DNA of 64,000 nucleotides from Rhizobium mongolense subsp. loessense. Its GTDB lineage: Bacteria > Pseudomonadota > Alphaproteobacteria > Rhizobiales > Rhizobiaceae. Below the pieces are notes generated by a model that ran no database searches, was not told the DNA's origin, and was given only the letters and a program-made list of their open reading frames with translations. The DNA lies in assembly GCF_900099775.1 (NCBI RefSeq), contig NZ_FMTM01000001.1, positions 744,001 through 808,000 of the forward strand, in the 5' to 3' direction. A program made the translations under genes and the position numbers. This document shows, piece after piece, positions 1 through 9,512 of the stretch. Position 1 is the stretch's first letter. Each line of letters begins with the position of its first letter.

Positions 1-1
1 T

Positions 2-388
2 CCCGGCAAGCTGCTTGCCTACAACTGCTCACCGTCGTTCAACTGGAAGAAAAACCTCGATGACGCGACGATCGCCAAGTTCCAGCGGGAACTCGGCGCG
101 ATGGGCTACAAATTCCAGTTCATCACGCTCGCTGGTTTCCACCAGCTGAACTTCGGCATGTACGAACTGGCGCGCGGCTACAAGGACCGGCAGATGGCTG
201 CCTATTCGGAACTGCAACAGGCCGAGTTCGCCGCCGAGGCTCAGGGCTACACAGCGACCAAGCACCAGCGCGAAGTCGGGACCGGCTACTTTGATGCCGT
301 CTCGCTCGCCATTACCGGCGGCAAGTCCTCTACGACCGCAATGAAGGAATCGACCGAACATGCCCAGTTCAAACCCGCAGCCGAGTAG
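2..388 (+). CDS. aceA: isocitrate lyase, C-terminal part (5' end outside window)
   Basis: Isocitrate lyase splits isocitrate into glyoxylate and succinate, the first step of the glyoxylate shunt in the cytoplasm. Only the last 128 or so residues are present; the frame is open from base 2. The visible stretch has the family's [15 protein letters not shown] motif (residues 8-22 of the fragment), which shapes the active site, followed by the usual [13 protein letters not shown] helix and a tail with the GTGYFD and [13 protein letters not shown] motifs that end bacterial enzymes. The next gene starts 22 bases downstream on the same strand and is probably co-transcribed. The family assignment is firm. 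Confidence 0.95.
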   Translation, partial: PGKLLAYNCSPSFNWKKNLDDATIAKFQRELGAMGYKFQFITLAGFHQLNFGMYELARGYKDRQMAAYSELQQAEFAAEAQGYTATKHQREVGTGYFDAVSLAITGGKSSTTAMKESTEHAQFKPAAE

Positions 389-410
389 CCACACCAAAGG
401 AGAAAAAGCC

Positions 411-647
411 ATGGCTTCCATCACACGTGTCCGCGAAAGAGCGGAAGAACAATCCTCCACCATGAGCGCCGATCAGCAGGCCACGATCCGCATGCTCGCA
501 AACGACCTGCACCGGCTGAATCAGTCCGTGATGAAGGCCGTCGAGGCCGGCGTGTCGGTCGAGCTCGTGCGCTCCGCCCGCCACCATGGAGGAGACGGCA
601 ATTGGGGCGATCTCCTGATCCCCGTCGTCGTCGCCAACAGGATGTAG
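411..647 (+). CDS. small conserved hypothetical protein downstream of aceA
   Basis: A 78-residue protein, largely helical and without signal peptide or membrane segment. I do not recognise a characterised family. The ATG at 411 is preceded by a good AAGGAG ribosome binding site at about 397-402, so I prefer it to an upstream in-frame ATG at 360 that lies inside aceA. Its position 22 bases after aceA and the strong terminator right after it (654-684) suggest it is the last gene of the aceA transcript. The middle part (residues 19-50) could form one long amphipathic helix. No function can be assigned. Confidence 0.7.
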   Translation: MASITRVRERAEEQSSTMSADQQATIRMLANDLHRLNQSVMKAVEAGVSVELVRSARHHGGDGNWGDLLIPVVVANRM

Positions 648-653
648 GATCAG

Positions 654-690
654 AGATGGCGGCGCCGCTCCGGCGCCGCCATCTGCGTTA
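654..690 (+). terminator. strong stem-loop terminator after the aceA transcript
   Basis: A perfect 13-bp inverted repeat (AGATGGCGGCGCC at 654-666 pairs with 672-684) with a 5-base loop, followed by a short GCGTTATT stretch. It starts 6 bases after the stop codon at 647. The T tract is weak, but stem length and position fit an intrinsic terminator. Confidence 0.75.
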
Positions 691-755
691 TTCGACGTAA
701 TTGTCACTGTCACGAAAGGCGGGCATAATAAGCATCCGCTCATTTGAGGCGCCGG

Positions 756-1847
756 ATGCCCACCACGACTGACGCCAATCTTGAATCTCTAACCGACCTG
801 GTCTATGGCGCATTGTTTGGCGAAACGGACTGGCAGGACTTTCTCGACACCCTCAACACGAGAATGCCTGATGCGAAGACGACGCTCTTCTACCATGACA
901 GCGTGGCAGGCGCCGGTGCCTTTTCGCTCTGCTCAGGCTTGGACGATACCGGCCTAGAAGGCTACAATCGGTATTATTGCACCATAAACCCATGGATGCC
1001 GAAGGCAGCCGTCCGGCCAGTCGGCCTCGGCGTCATCGCCGACCAGATGCTGCCGCATGCCGAGCTCGTCAAAACGGAATTCTACAATGACTTTCTGCGT
1101 AGTATCGGCTGCCGTAGCAGTATTGGCGTGACGATCCTTCGCGAGAACAACCGGTCCTTCAATCTGTCGACGCTGACATCGAGCACCGACACCGGCTTCA
1201 ACCGGATCAACGCCGATCTGCTGACGCGGCTTGCGCCGCATTTGCAGCGGGCCTTCGATTTCATGCGCCGGGACAAAGCAGGCGATGAGACGGGCCGTTC
1301 GCTGTTCGACGCGATCGGCGTCGGGCTCATCTACATCAGCGAAGGCCGCCAGATCAGATCGATGAATCTTGCCGCGGAACAGATGCTCGCCACAGATGCC
1401 GGGATCAGCGTCACGCCAACAGGACGTCTGAGTTCCAGCGATCGGGATTTCCTTGAGCATCTCGCCCTTTTTTCACGCTACCGCCCCCCAGCCGCCGCAG
1501 AGCCGTTCACCGCAAGGTTCAGTTCTCCCTGCGCCTCGTTCAAATGCACGCTCGTGCGTCTCACCTCCGATTTCATGACCGAGTTCCTGCAGGGGCCAAC
1601 CGCAGCAGTCGTCATCGAGCGAATACCCGTTGCATGCCCCGAGTTGAACGATCATTTGCCTGCAAAGCTGCAACTGACTGCTGCCGAACTGCGGATAGCC
1701 TCCTCCATCGCCGCGGGTCTGTCGCCGCGCGAGACGGCCAAGCTGCATGGCATCAGCTACGAGACGGCTCGGACGCATCTGAAGAACATCTATTCCAAGC
1801 TCGGCGTGAACAGCCAGGTCGCGCTTGTGCGGCGTCTGATGCCGTAG
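756..1847 (+). CDS. LuxR-family transcriptional regulator
   Basis: A 363-residue DNA-binding regulator. The C-terminal 60 or so residues form a LuxR/GerE helix-turn-helix: LTAAELRIASSIAAGLS, then ETAKLHGISYETARTHLKN and IYSKLGVNSQVALVRRL. The N-terminal 290 residues show no receiver or autoinducer-binding motif that I recognise; they resemble the PAS-like sensory part of the large single-component LuxR proteins common in rhizobia. The ATG at 756 is used; a TTG at 744 in frame is a weaker option. It stands alone, with its stop 3 bases from the stop of the convergent LysR gene. The signal and the target are unknown. Confidence 0.85.
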   Translation: MPTTTDANLESLTDLVYGALFGETDWQDFLDTLNTRMPDAKTTLFYHDSVAGAGAFSLCSGLDDTGLEGYNRYYCTINPWMPKAAVRPVGLGVIADQMLPHAELVKTEFYNDFLRSIGCRSSIGVTILRENNRSFNLSTLTSSTDTGFNRINADLLTRLAPHLQRAFDFMRRDKAGDETGRSLFDAIGVGLIYISEGRQIRSMNLAAEQMLATDAGISVTPTGRLSSSDRDFLEHLALFSRYRPPAAAEPFTARFSSPCASFKCTLVRLTSDFMTEFLQGPTAAVVIERIPVACPELNDHLPAKLQLTAAELRIASSIAAGLSPRETAKLHGISYETARTHLKNIYSKLGVNSQVALVRRLMP

Positions 1848-1850
1848 TAT

Positions 1851-2720
1851 TCAGCTGCGGCTGGCGCGCTTGCCGGCGAAAAGATCGGCATAGCTTTTCA
1901 GCAGCTTCGTCATACGATCTGCGACAGTGCGGATCTCCGGCCGATGGCGATCCTCGTTGTTCAGCACGATCCATTGCCGGTGGCGCAGCTCCGCGAGCTC
2001 GCCGCCGAGCCGTTGCAGTTCCGGATCAAGATCACCCACAAAGCAGGGGAGCACGGCCTTTCCCGCACCGGCACGGACGAGGTCCGGCAGTGACCGGGGC
2101 CGGTTGACCGTCGCCACGATCGGCTCCGGCGTCTGGCGGTACGGCCAGCGGAGATAGGCAGAAATGGCCTCATCCTCAGCGACCGCAATCCATCGGTTTT
2201 CCAACTCGCCGGCATTGCGCCGGACATAGACGGCATAAGCGACTTCGCCCAAAAGCCGAGCGGCGAGATTGGCTTCGTCAGGCTCGAAAGCGCGGATGCC
2301 GATATCGCTCTCGCGGTAGGCGAGATTGGCCCTTGCCTCTCCGATCGTCAGCACGATGTTGAAAGCGTCGGCAGGCATGCGGATTGCGGAGAAGTTTTCT
2401 GTCAGCAGCCAGGCCACCCAGGTCCCGGCTGCGATCTTTACCGTAGCGCCGCCCTCGCCGGCCTGGCGCCAGGCATCGACTTTCCGGGCCGCCGCTTCCA
2501 TCTCCTGGAGATGGTCGAGGAGCGTCTGACCGTCGGCCGTCAAGCGGTAGCCGGTCTGGCTGCGGGCAAAGAGCATCCGTCCCGTTTCCTGCTCCAGTTC
2601 AAGCATACGCCGGCCGACCGTGGCCGGGCTCAAGCCGCTCGCGACACTCGCACCGGTCAGTCCGCCGCGGCGCGCGACCTGCAGGAAAAGCTGATAGGAG
2701 TCCCACGGGGTATTTTTCAT
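1851..2720 (-). CDS. LysR-family transcriptional regulator
   Basis: A 289-residue LysR-type regulator. Residues 1-65 are the winged helix-turn-helix (SYQLFLQVARRGGLTGASVA, then GLSPATVGRRMLELEQETG and LFARSQTGYRLTADG). The remainder is a diverged effector-binding domain, closer to the short LysR proteins that start with WDSYQLFL. The start ATG at 2720 follows directly on an intergenic stretch with the inverted repeat AAACAT (2728-2733) / ATGTTT (2747-2752), a candidate operator. Family-level call is firm; the regulon is unknown. Confidence 0.88.
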   Translation of the reverse strand: MKNTPWDSYQLFLQVARRGGLTGASVASGLSPATVGRRMLELEQETGRMLFARSQTGYRLTADGQTLLDHLQEMEAAARKVDAWRQAGEGGATVKIAAGTWVAWLLTENFSAIRMPADAFNIVLTIGEARANLAYRESDIGIRAFEPDEANLAARLLGEVAYAVYVRRNAGELENRWIAVAEDEAISAYLRWPYRQTPEPIVATVNRPRSLPDLVRAGAGKAVLPCFVGDLDPELQRLGGELAELRHRQWIVLNNEDRHRPEIRTVADRMTKLLKSYADLFAGKRASRS

Positions 2721-2808
2721 TGATGAAAAACATAGCCGGATCTTCGATGTTTATGAAGCGATTTTTGATGTGTATTTGAAGGGATGTCTTTAACGGAGGA
2801 CATCACCA

Positions 2809-3051
2809 ATGATCGAGCAGATCATGATTGCCAATTTCCTCGGCCTTTCGCAGAACTGCCGGCCAATCCAGAAGCGTGAGAGGACTGAGGACGACTTCTA
2901 CAGGGATCTTGGAAGCTCGCCTTTCGTAAGCTTCACCGCGTGGCTTACAAGCATCAGCCTCAACAAGCAGAAGGAGCGCGCCCTTCCGGCGCGATCCTCC
3001 ATTCCTTCAAGCTGCAAGCCCGATCAGGCTGCCCGCCTTGCCCGGCCATGA
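2809..3051 (+). CDS. possible small protein, unrecognised
   Basis: An 80-codon frame opposite to the LysR gene. In favour: an ATG with a well-placed GGAGG (about 2795-2799), an open frame where no other gene lies on either strand up to 3023, and a GC-rich hairpin (about 2976-3000). Against: no known family, a low-complexity C-terminal third, and overlap of its last 28 bases with the end of the chemoreceptor gene on the other strand. The first 50 codons look more protein-like than the rest. It may be a small gene or only a leader. Confidence 0.35.
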   Translation: MIEQIMIANFLGLSQNCRPIQKRERTEDDFYRDLGSSPFVSFTAWLTSISLNKQKERALPARSSIPSSCKPDQAARLARP

Positions 3052-4868
3052 GACTGTGTCGACGCTTCGATGCGGAACTGCTGCAGCAGGCTCATTAGTG
3101 TGTCGGCCTCGTCGGCGAGCTGGCGGCTTGCTTGAGTGGTTTCCTCGACCATCGAAGCGTTCTTCTGGGTCATCTGGTCCATGGCATTGACCGAACCGTT
3201 GACCTCCTGGAGCGCCGCCGACTGATCCTGGCTCGCCGTGGCAATGGTTTCGACGTGCTTACTGATCGCAATGATCTCCTCGCTGATCGAGGCGAGCACG
3301 CTGCCGGTTTTCTGTACCAACGCAGAGCCTGCCGTCACTTCTTGGCTGGACTTCTCGATCAGACCCTTGATCTCGCGGGCGGCATCTGCCGAGCGCTGCG
3401 CCAATTCGCGGACTTCCTGTGCGACAACCGCAAAGCCCTTGCCCGCCTCGCCGGCGCGCGCCGCTTCGATACCGGCATTGAGGGCGAGAAGGTTCGTCTG
3501 GAAAGCGATGTCGTCGATGACTTCGATGATCTGTTCGATCTGCTGCGAAGCCTGCTCGATGCGCCCCATGGCGGCCACGGCCTCGCTGACGACGACCCCG
3601 GAGCTGTCGGCGGTCTTCTTCGTGGCAGTGACCGCGTTGTTTGCTTCGCGAGCGCGCCCCGCAGACGAGCGCACGGTCACAGTGATCTCCTCGACGGCAG
3701 CTGCCGTTTCCTCCAAGCTGGCGGCCTGCGCTTCGGTTCGCTTGGAAAGCTCGCCGGCTGATGTCAGCATCGCGCCGCTATTGCGCTGGATGGCATCGGC
3801 GTTTTCGCGAATCTGCACGAGGGTATCCTGCAGGCGGACAAGCGATGCGTTGAAATCGACGCGCAACTGTTCCAGCCGGCCAACAAACGGCGTCTCGATC
3901 GTCTGTGAGACATCGCCCTTAGCGAGGCGTCCGAGGCCGGCCGCAAGCTGGTTCACAGCAAAGTCGATCTGACCGTCGAGCGAACGCTTATCGGCGTCGT
4001 TGCGGGCACGCTCGGCTTCGCTCAGCGCCCGCTGTTCCGCGGCCTGCGCCTCGAGATCCTGCTGGGCGCGGGCGCTGTCGCGGAAGGCGGCCAAAGCACG
4101 TCCTATCTCCCCGAATTCGTTCTTCTTTCCGAGGCAGGGGATTGTGCCTTCAAGATTGCCGGCGGAGATCGAATGAACGGTCTGCGTCAGCGCAAACAGC
4201 GGCTTTACGCAGGCGCGGATCGCAAAGAAGGCAAGCAGGCCGACAAGCAGCATGACGGCAGCGCCGACGCCGAGAACCATAGTCTGCAGGTGATTGATGC
4301 GGGCGAAATAGACTTCCATCGGAATGCCGATGAAGAGGATGCCGATATTGGCGCCGGCGGCACTCTTGACCGGGAAGTAGCCGGTCATGAAATTCCGCCC
4401 GAAGAGCTGCGCCGGACCGTAGTAGGCCTTGCCGTTCGCGAGAACCGGCTGCGCGGGATGATCGGCGGCAAGCTTGGTGCCGACAGCGCGGCTGCCATCT
4501 TCCTTCTTCACGTTGGTCGAAACGCGGACATAGTCATTGCCCTGCTTCTCAAAGACCGTCGCGACACCGGCGATCGACTGGGCCGTGCGATCGACGAGGG
4601 TATGGTCCTTGAATTCGGGAATGCCATCTTCCGTCACGGCGAGAAGCTCATCCCCCGTCACGCCGACAGCCGCGTTCGCATCCGCCGCACCATAGAGTAC
4701 CGCCATCGTGCGGCTTGCGCCCTTTGCGTCCGAAATGGCGTTTTCCATCACGTATCGGCTAAGATTGTGATATGTGACAGCGACGATCGCCGCGGTGCTG
4801 ATGGCGAGAAGAGCAAGCGTGATCGCAACCACCTGACGCACGATGGACGTCGAAAAGAATCGCGGCAT
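3024..4868 (-). CDS. methyl-accepting chemotaxis protein with Cache-type sensor
   Basis: A 614-residue chemoreceptor of the inner membrane that would signal to CheA/CheW. Membrane segments lie at residues 12-33 and about 198-218; the roughly 165 periplasmic residues between them have the pattern of a Cache3-Cache2 sensor (DYVRVSTN, then [16 protein letters not shown] and GILFIGIP). A HAMP domain follows (about 219-275), then a second HAMP-like linker and the methyl-accepting domain with the conserved hairpin tip ([20 protein letters not shown]). The ATG at 4868 has GGAGG upstream; a 45-codon extension to 5003 is unlikely. No CheR-docking pentapeptide is seen at the C terminus. The ligand is unknown; Cache3-Cache2 receptors often bind small carboxylates. 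Confidence 0.92.
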   Translation of the reverse strand: MPRFFSTSIVRQVVAITLALLAISTAAIVAVTYHNLSRYVMENAISDAKGASRTMAVLYGAADANAAVGVTGDELLAVTEDGIPEFKDHTLVDRTAQSIAGVATVFEKQGNDYVRVSTNVKKEDGSRAVGTKLAADHPAQPVLANGKAYYGPAQLFGRNFMTGYFPVKSAAGANIGILFIGIPMEVYFARINHLQTMVLGVGAAVMLLVGLLAFFAIRACVKPLFALTQTVHSISAGNLEGTIPCLGKKNEFGEIGRALAAFRDSARAQQDLEAQAAEQRALSEAERARNDADKRSLDGQIDFAVNQLAAGLGRLAKGDVSQTIETPFVGRLEQLRVDFNASLVRLQDTLVQIRENADAIQRNSGAMLTSAGELSKRTEAQAASLEETAAAVEEITVTVRSSAGRAREANNAVTATKKTADSSGVVVSEAVAAMGRIEQASQQIEQIIEVIDDIAFQTNLLALNAGIEAARAGEAGKGFAVVAQEVRELAQRSADAAREIKGLIEKSSQEVTAGSALVQKTGSVLASISEEIIAISKHVETIATASQDQSAALQEVNGSVNAMDQMTQKNASMVEETTQASRQLADEADTLMSLLQQFRIEASTQSHGRARRAA

Positions 4869-5028
4869 GAAGACCTCCGGTGAGTACAACCAAGGTAAGA
4901 GTAAGAGAAAAGCGTTAAGGATTTTTCTCGCAGTCGGCTTGCCTGATAAGATGTCGCCACTGGCTTGCTGACAGCGCTTTCCTGCCTGCCGGATTGGCCG
5001 CACCGGTATGGCCGGTTTGCAACCATAG

Positions 5029-5058
5029 GAAAAGCGGCTCCGGAGACCGAAGCCGCTT
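5029..5058 (-). terminator. stem-loop after the long chemoreceptor gene
   Basis: On the minus strand AAGCGGCT (5058-5051) pairs with AGCCGCTT (5039-5032), followed by a TTTTCC run. It lies 26 bases after the stop codon at 5084 and fits an intrinsic terminator that separates the two chemoreceptor genes. Confidence 0.6.
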
Positions 5059-5083
5059 CGCGAATTGCAAGATGGGGCGGAAT

Positions 5084-7615
5084 TTACGCCGCGCGATAGA
5101 ACGCTGCGTCCGACCCTTCGCCGTCGATCTTGAACTGCTGGACGAGACCGAGAAGCGCATCCGCCTGACCGGCAAGTTCGCGGCTCGCGGCTGTCGTCTC
5201 TTCCACCATCGCGGCATTCTGCTGGGTCATCTGGTCCATCTGATTGACGGTCGCATTGACTTCCTGCAGTGCACTCGACTGGTCATGGCTTGCACGGGCG
5301 ATCATCTCGACATGCTGGCTGATCGTCACGATCTGCGCGCTGATCTTTGCAAGCACGGTACCGGTCTCCTGCACGAACTGCGAGCCTGAGCTGACCTCCG
5401 TCGTCGACTTGTTGATCAGGCCCTTGATTTCCTGCGCGGCAGCGGCGGAACGCTGCGCCAGTTCGCGGACTTCCATGGCAACAACTGCAAACCCCTTGCC
5501 TGCATCGCCCGCCCGCGCGGCTTCGATACCGGCGTTCAGCGCTAGCAGGTTGGTCTGGAAGGCGATCTCGTCGATGACGCCGATGATCTGTTCGATCTGG
5601 CGCGATGCGTCCTCGATGCGGGTCATCGCGTCGATGGCGTTGCTGACGACGGTTGCCGAATCGTCGGCGCTGCGCTTGGCCTCGCGAACGACCTGGTCGG
5701 CATCCTTGGCGCGCGCCGCCGACGAACGGACGGTGACGGTGATCTCATCGACAGCGGCCGCCGTTTCCTCGAGAGAAGCCGCCTGATGCTCCGTGCGCTT
5801 TGCGAGATCTTCGGCGGACTGAGCCATCTGATTGCCGTTGCCCTGGATCATTTCGACATTGTCGCGGATCTGGCTCATCGTTGCCTGGAGGCGCAGCATC
5901 GAGCCGTTGAAATCCTGGCGCAGTTGCTCGAGACGGCCGATGAACGGCGTTTCGATCGTGGTCGAAATGTCGCCCTGCGCCATACGTTCGAGGCCGGCGG
6001 CAAGCTCGGTGACGGCAAACTCGATCTGGCGATCCATCTCGCGCTTTTCGGCATCGTTGCGCTGGCGCTCCTGTTCGGCGGCTGCGCGCTCTTCTTCGCT
6101 TTCTTCCTCGATGCGGATCTTCGAGAGCGCATTTTCCTTGAAGATGCCGAGGGCGCGGGCCATGTCGCCGATCTCGTCGAACCGCCTCTCACCGGAAATG
6201 CTGGTATCTAGCGCACCGTCGGCAATGCGGCGCATGGCGGCAGTGATCTGGCCGATCGGACGCTGCAGCGTCAGCACGAGGGCGAAGCCGCCGACGATCG
6301 AGACGAGGATGCCGAGGCCGGTGGTCAGAACGGAGATGCTGTTTGCCTGCGTGCGCTCGGTTCCTGCCGACTGCTTCTGCAGCTCGGCGAAGGTGGTCAG
6401 TTGGCCCCAGACGCTATCGAGCTGCTGACGGGCGGCTGCATAGTCAGTGGTACGCTGACCGATCGTGGCGACCAGCTTTTCGCCGTCGCTGTCCATGGAA
6501 GCCAGTGCGGGCGACATGGCGGCAACGATGTCTTCGGCGAAGTCCATGCCCTTGGCGCTCGCAAGCAGCGTGTTGAGGTTGGTGCCAAGCGTCGTGATTT
6601 CCTGATGCAGGCGAACGCGGTTGTCAGGGTTCGGCTTGGCGGTGAATTCGCCGAGCACCAGCTGCAGCGAATAGATCGAGGTCTCAAGACGGCGAGTGTC
6701 TTCGAGAACGGAGTTCGTCTGAGCGATGCGGCCGTCGAGCTCGACGAACGTCGTCGTCGCTTCCCGCATCATCTGCGTAGCCGTCAACTGCGTATAGGTT
6801 GACATCTGGCGGAAGCGGGAAACAAGGCGGCCAAGGTTGGCAATCGCTTCATCGGTCGCCGCGTCAGGCGCTGCCGCCTGCGTCTTCAGGTCGTTGATCG
6901 TCTGGGCAATCGACTGCGTCATGCTCTTCTGGTTCTGCGGCACAGAGATTTCGATGAGGCGCTGCGCCTTGGCGATCTGCGGGATCGCGTCGGTGACGAC
7001 CTTCAGCTTGTCGGCAGGAGCCTGCGCCTTGTTGAAGGCAGTCATGACGGAGGCAAGCGTATCGCCACCCTTCAACAGCCGATCGGCGGCGCGGAGCGTC
7101 GCGGTGGCCTTGCCTTCGTCGTTGCGGATATTTTCCTGGAGCTGCTGTGCGTCGTAGTTGACATTGAAACGGCTGCTGATCAACGTCTTCTGTGCGTCAT
7201 CGATCGACTTGCGAAGCGCCATCTCCTGTTCATGAAGAGACCATAGCTTGCCGACGGTATCCGCAATCCCCGCCGTGCCGTCCGACGCGGCCTGCAGGTT
7301 CTCGCGGCCACCATTGTCTCCGATCTGGTTCAGGGTGGCTTTCAGCGTATCCCGCTGCGTCTTGATGTCGGTGTAGAGCTTGTCGCGCGCTTCCTGGTTG
7401 GTGATCTGCAGGAAATCGCCCATCGAGCCATACAGATCCTTGAAGCCACTTAGCGACTGGAGGACGCTGTTTGAAATCTCCATGCGGCCCTGCAGCAGGC
7501 CGGAGGCATAGAGGCCTGTCAGGCCGACGGCGGAAATGGCGACCACGAAAGGCAGGACGAAGATCAAAACCTTGGTCTTGATCTTGAAGCGCGAAAGGAT
7601 CTTGTCAATAAACAT
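5084..7615 (-). CDS. methyl-accepting chemotaxis protein with long helical periplasmic region
   Basis: An 843-residue chemoreceptor. Membrane segments are at about 16-36 and 427-450. The periplasmic part between them is about 385 residues long, rich in Ala, Gln, Leu and Thr with almost no Cys, Trp or Pro, and reads as a chain of long helices rather than a Cache fold. HAMP (about 451-505), a second HAMP-like linker and the signalling domain follow, with the tip [21 protein letters not shown]. From the linker on it is very similar to the neighbouring receptor at 3024-4868, so the two are paralogues. The extended helical sensor recalls McpZ of Sinorhizobium meliloti, but I cannot show orthology. 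The start ATG at 7615 opens with a basic [15 protein letters not shown] segment, typical for the cytoplasmic N terminus. Confidence 0.92.
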   Translation of the reverse strand: MFIDKILSRFKIKTKVLIFVLPFVVAISAVGLTGLYASGLLQGRMEISNSVLQSLSGFKDLYGSMGDFLQITNQEARDKLYTDIKTQRDTLKATLNQIGDNGGRENLQAASDGTAGIADTVGKLWSLHEQEMALRKSIDDAQKTLISSRFNVNYDAQQLQENIRNDEGKATATLRAADRLLKGGDTLASVMTAFNKAQAPADKLKVVTDAIPQIAKAQRLIEISVPQNQKSMTQSIAQTINDLKTQAAAPDAATDEAIANLGRLVSRFRQMSTYTQLTATQMMREATTTFVELDGRIAQTNSVLEDTRRLETSIYSLQLVLGEFTAKPNPDNRVRLHQEITTLGTNLNTLLASAKGMDFAEDIVAAMSPALASMDSDGEKLVATIGQRTTDYAAARQQLDSVWGQLTTFAELQKQSAGTERTQANSISVLTTGLGILVSIVGGFALVLTLQRPIGQITAAMRRIADGALDTSISGERRFDEIGDMARALGIFKENALSKIRIEEESEEERAAAEQERQRNDAEKREMDRQIEFAVTELAAGLERMAQGDISTTIETPFIGRLEQLRQDFNGSMLRLQATMSQIRDNVEMIQGNGNQMAQSAEDLAKRTEHQAASLEETAAAVDEITVTVRSSAARAKDADQVVREAKRSADDSATVVSNAIDAMTRIEDASRQIEQIIGVIDEIAFQTNLLALNAGIEAARAGDAGKGFAVVAMEVRELAQRSAAAAQEIKGLINKSTTEVSSGSQFVQETGTVLAKISAQIVTISQHVEMIARASHDQSSALQEVNATVNQMDQMTQQNAAMVEETTAASRELAGQADALLGLVQQFKIDGEGSDAAFYRAA

Positions 7616-7909
7616 GGCGATACCGGCCTTCCATACACCACTCCTCCCACCGGCTGAAATCGGCGCCGGCCGAGTGCATCGAGCTGATTGTGGGACACTG
7701 GGGAACCCGAGGGGTCAGGCGGCAATCATTGCCAAATCATCTCCGGCACAAAAGCGGCGATGCCCAAACATTCGCGGGGAATGTGACAGAAGATGTCTTA
7801 ATATTCAGATAAGCTGAACCGTTTGAAATCGTGTCTTCCCGCAACATCGATCCGCAAAGCACTTTGCCGCATAAGGACAAAGCGCAAAAAGTATGACGAA
7901 AGGGATGTG
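7616..7909. other. gene-free stretch upstream of the long chemoreceptor
   Basis: About 290 bases between the start of the chemoreceptor (7615) and the end of the 47-residue membrane protein (7910). No convincing gene on either strand. It should hold the chemoreceptor promoter; I see no clear sigma-70 or sigma-54 element. Confidence 0.5.
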
Positions 7910-8053
7910 TCAGAAGACGTGAACGATCAGGATGCTCACAAGTGCCGCCGTTGCACCGGTTGCGAGCATAAGGAAGCGGGTAGTCGCAAGCTTCGTGTCA
8001 GGCTTCGCCTGAGCGATTGCGATGGCGCGGGCGCGTCGTGCGTTCCTGTTCAT
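7910..8053 (-). CDS. small single-pass membrane protein, 47 residues
   Basis: A basic N terminus (MNRNARRARAIAIAQ) is followed by one hydrophobic segment (about residues 27-45) that reaches the C terminus. The ATG at 8053 has a GAGGAT ribosome binding site about 8 bases upstream, which favours this start over a longer frame from 8152. The topology is that of a small inner-membrane protein with its N terminus in the cytoplasm. No family is recognised and no function is proposed. It is flanked by the chemoreceptor and the flavoprotein gene, all on the minus strand, but with gaps of more than 100 bases on both sides. Confidence 0.55.
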   Translation of the reverse strand: MNRNARRARAIAIAQAKPDTKLATTRFLMLATGATAALVSILIVHVF

Positions 8054-8203
8054 GCAAAGATCCTCACTTCGTTCAAGAACCAACAATCCATCAAAACGGC
8101 TTGCCGGTAAAGCGCAATTTAGAAAGCTCTTTCCTAACGGCCATTGGGACACGATGGCGCAACCTTCTTAACGAGTCTTGAATCTCCTGCTCCAGATTCC
8201 TGC

Positions 8204-9391
8204 CTACAAGGATTCACCTGCGGCAAAACCCGAGGCCCAGGCCCATTGGAAATTATAGCCGCCGAGCCATCCCGTCACATCGACGCATTCGCCGATGAAA
8301 TAGAGGCCGGGTATGCTTTTTGCCTGCATCGTGCGGGAGTCGAGCCCAGCCGTATCTATGCCTCCAAGCGTCACTTCGGCGGTGCGATAGCCTTCCGAGC
8401 CGGAGGGCTTGATCTTCCAGTTCTGCACCGCATCGCAGAGACGGATAAGCCCCTTGTCCGAGAGATCGGCCATGTTGCCGGAAATGGCTTCCCGTTCCGT
8501 CAGATATTGCGCCAGCCGCTTCGGCAGGATTTCACCGAGCGCCGTCTGGGCCGACTGGCGGCCGTTCGCCTGCTTGGCTTTTTTCAGATGCATTAGAAGG
8601 TCGACGTCCGGCTCGATTTCGATCGCGATCTCATCCCCTTCCCGCCAATAGGAGGATATCTGCAGGATTGCCGGGCCGCTAAGGCCGCGGTGGGTAAAGA
8701 GCAGGGCCTCGCGGAAGCCGGTTTTTCCATGCCGGATTTCGGACGGCGCCGAGATCCCCGAAAGCGGCGCAATGCTTTCCAATAGGACTGGATCGAGCGT
8801 CAGCGGCACGAGACCCGGTCGCGTTTCGACGAGCGCGAGACCGAACAGTTCGGCGATGCGGTAAGCAAAACCCGTCGCACCCATTTTCGGTATCGACTTG
8901 CCGCCGGTCGCCACGACGAGCGAGGCGCACTCGTATTCGCCTTCGGACGTCCTGACGCGAAAGCCGTCGCTGTCTTTTTCAACGGCCAGGACTTCGGTCT
9001 GCAACCGCAGCTGCACAGCTGCCGCCCGCATCTCCTCGAGCAGCATCCGGATGATGTCCTTGGCACTGTTGTCGCAGAAGAGCTGGCCGAGCGACTTTTC
9101 GTGCCAGGCAATTCCGTGGCCCTCGACCATCGCGATGAAATCGGCAGGCGTAAAGCGTGCAAGGGCGGATTTGCAAAAGTGCGGATTGGCGGACAGGAAG
9201 TTCTTCGGTCCGGCATGGATATTGGTGAAATTGCAGCGGCCGCCGCCCGAGATGCGGATTTTCTCTCCCGGCGCTTTCGCGTGATCGAGAACGACCACGG
9301 AGCGGCCGCGCTGCCCGGCGCGGATGGCGCACATCATTCCGGCGGCGCCTGCGCCTATGACGATCACGTCGCTCTTCAGTCTCAAGCCCAT
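8204..9391 (-). CDS. BaiN/HI0933-like NAD(P)/FAD-dependent oxidoreductase
   Basis: A 395-residue flavoprotein of the HI0933/BaiN family. The N-terminal dinucleotide-binding motif is VIVIGAGAAGMMCAIRAGQRG, and the family signature ISGGGRCNFTN follows at about residues 45-55. A second glycine motif (ATGGKSIPKMG) and the C-terminal GECVDVTGWLGGYNFQWAWA close the FAD site. Length fits the family (about 390-420). The physiological substrate is unknown for most members. The ATG at 9391 has AAGGGAA upstream; a longer frame to 9727 runs into the divergent gene and is rejected. It is divergent from the puuA-like gene with about 120 bases between. Confidence 0.88.
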   Translation of the reverse strand: MGLRLKSDVIVIGAGAAGMMCAIRAGQRGRSVVVLDHAKAPGEKIRISGGGRCNFTNIHAGPKNFLSANPHFCKSALARFTPADFIAMVEGHGIAWHEKSLGQLFCDNSAKDIIRMLLEEMRAAAVQLRLQTEVLAVEKDSDGFRVRTSEGEYECASLVVATGGKSIPKMGATGFAYRIAELFGLALVETRPGLVPLTLDPVLLESIAPLSGISAPSEIRHGKTGFREALLFTHRGLSGPAILQISSYWREGDEIAIEIEPDVDLLMHLKKAKQANGRQSAQTALGEILPKRLAQYLTEREAISGNMADLSDKGLIRLCDAVQNWKIKPSGSEGYRTAEVTLGGIDTAGLDSRTMQAKSIPGLYFIGECVDVTGWLGGYNFQWAWASGFAAGESL

Positions 9392-9512
9392 TTCCCTTCT
9401 GTGAGTGGCGCCTTCTTTTTCTATCAAATGGCGAAAGTCAACGCTGCTGCCCCTCGCCAATTGCCAAACTCCAGTTATGATGACCTTCCGATCAACCGCG
9501 AACATGTGTGTC

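Noticed and set aside
4869..5003. 45-codon N-terminal extension of the first chemoreceptor
   Set aside because: The family N terminus with short cytoplasmic tail and first helix begins at 4868, where GGAGG is present; the extension has none.
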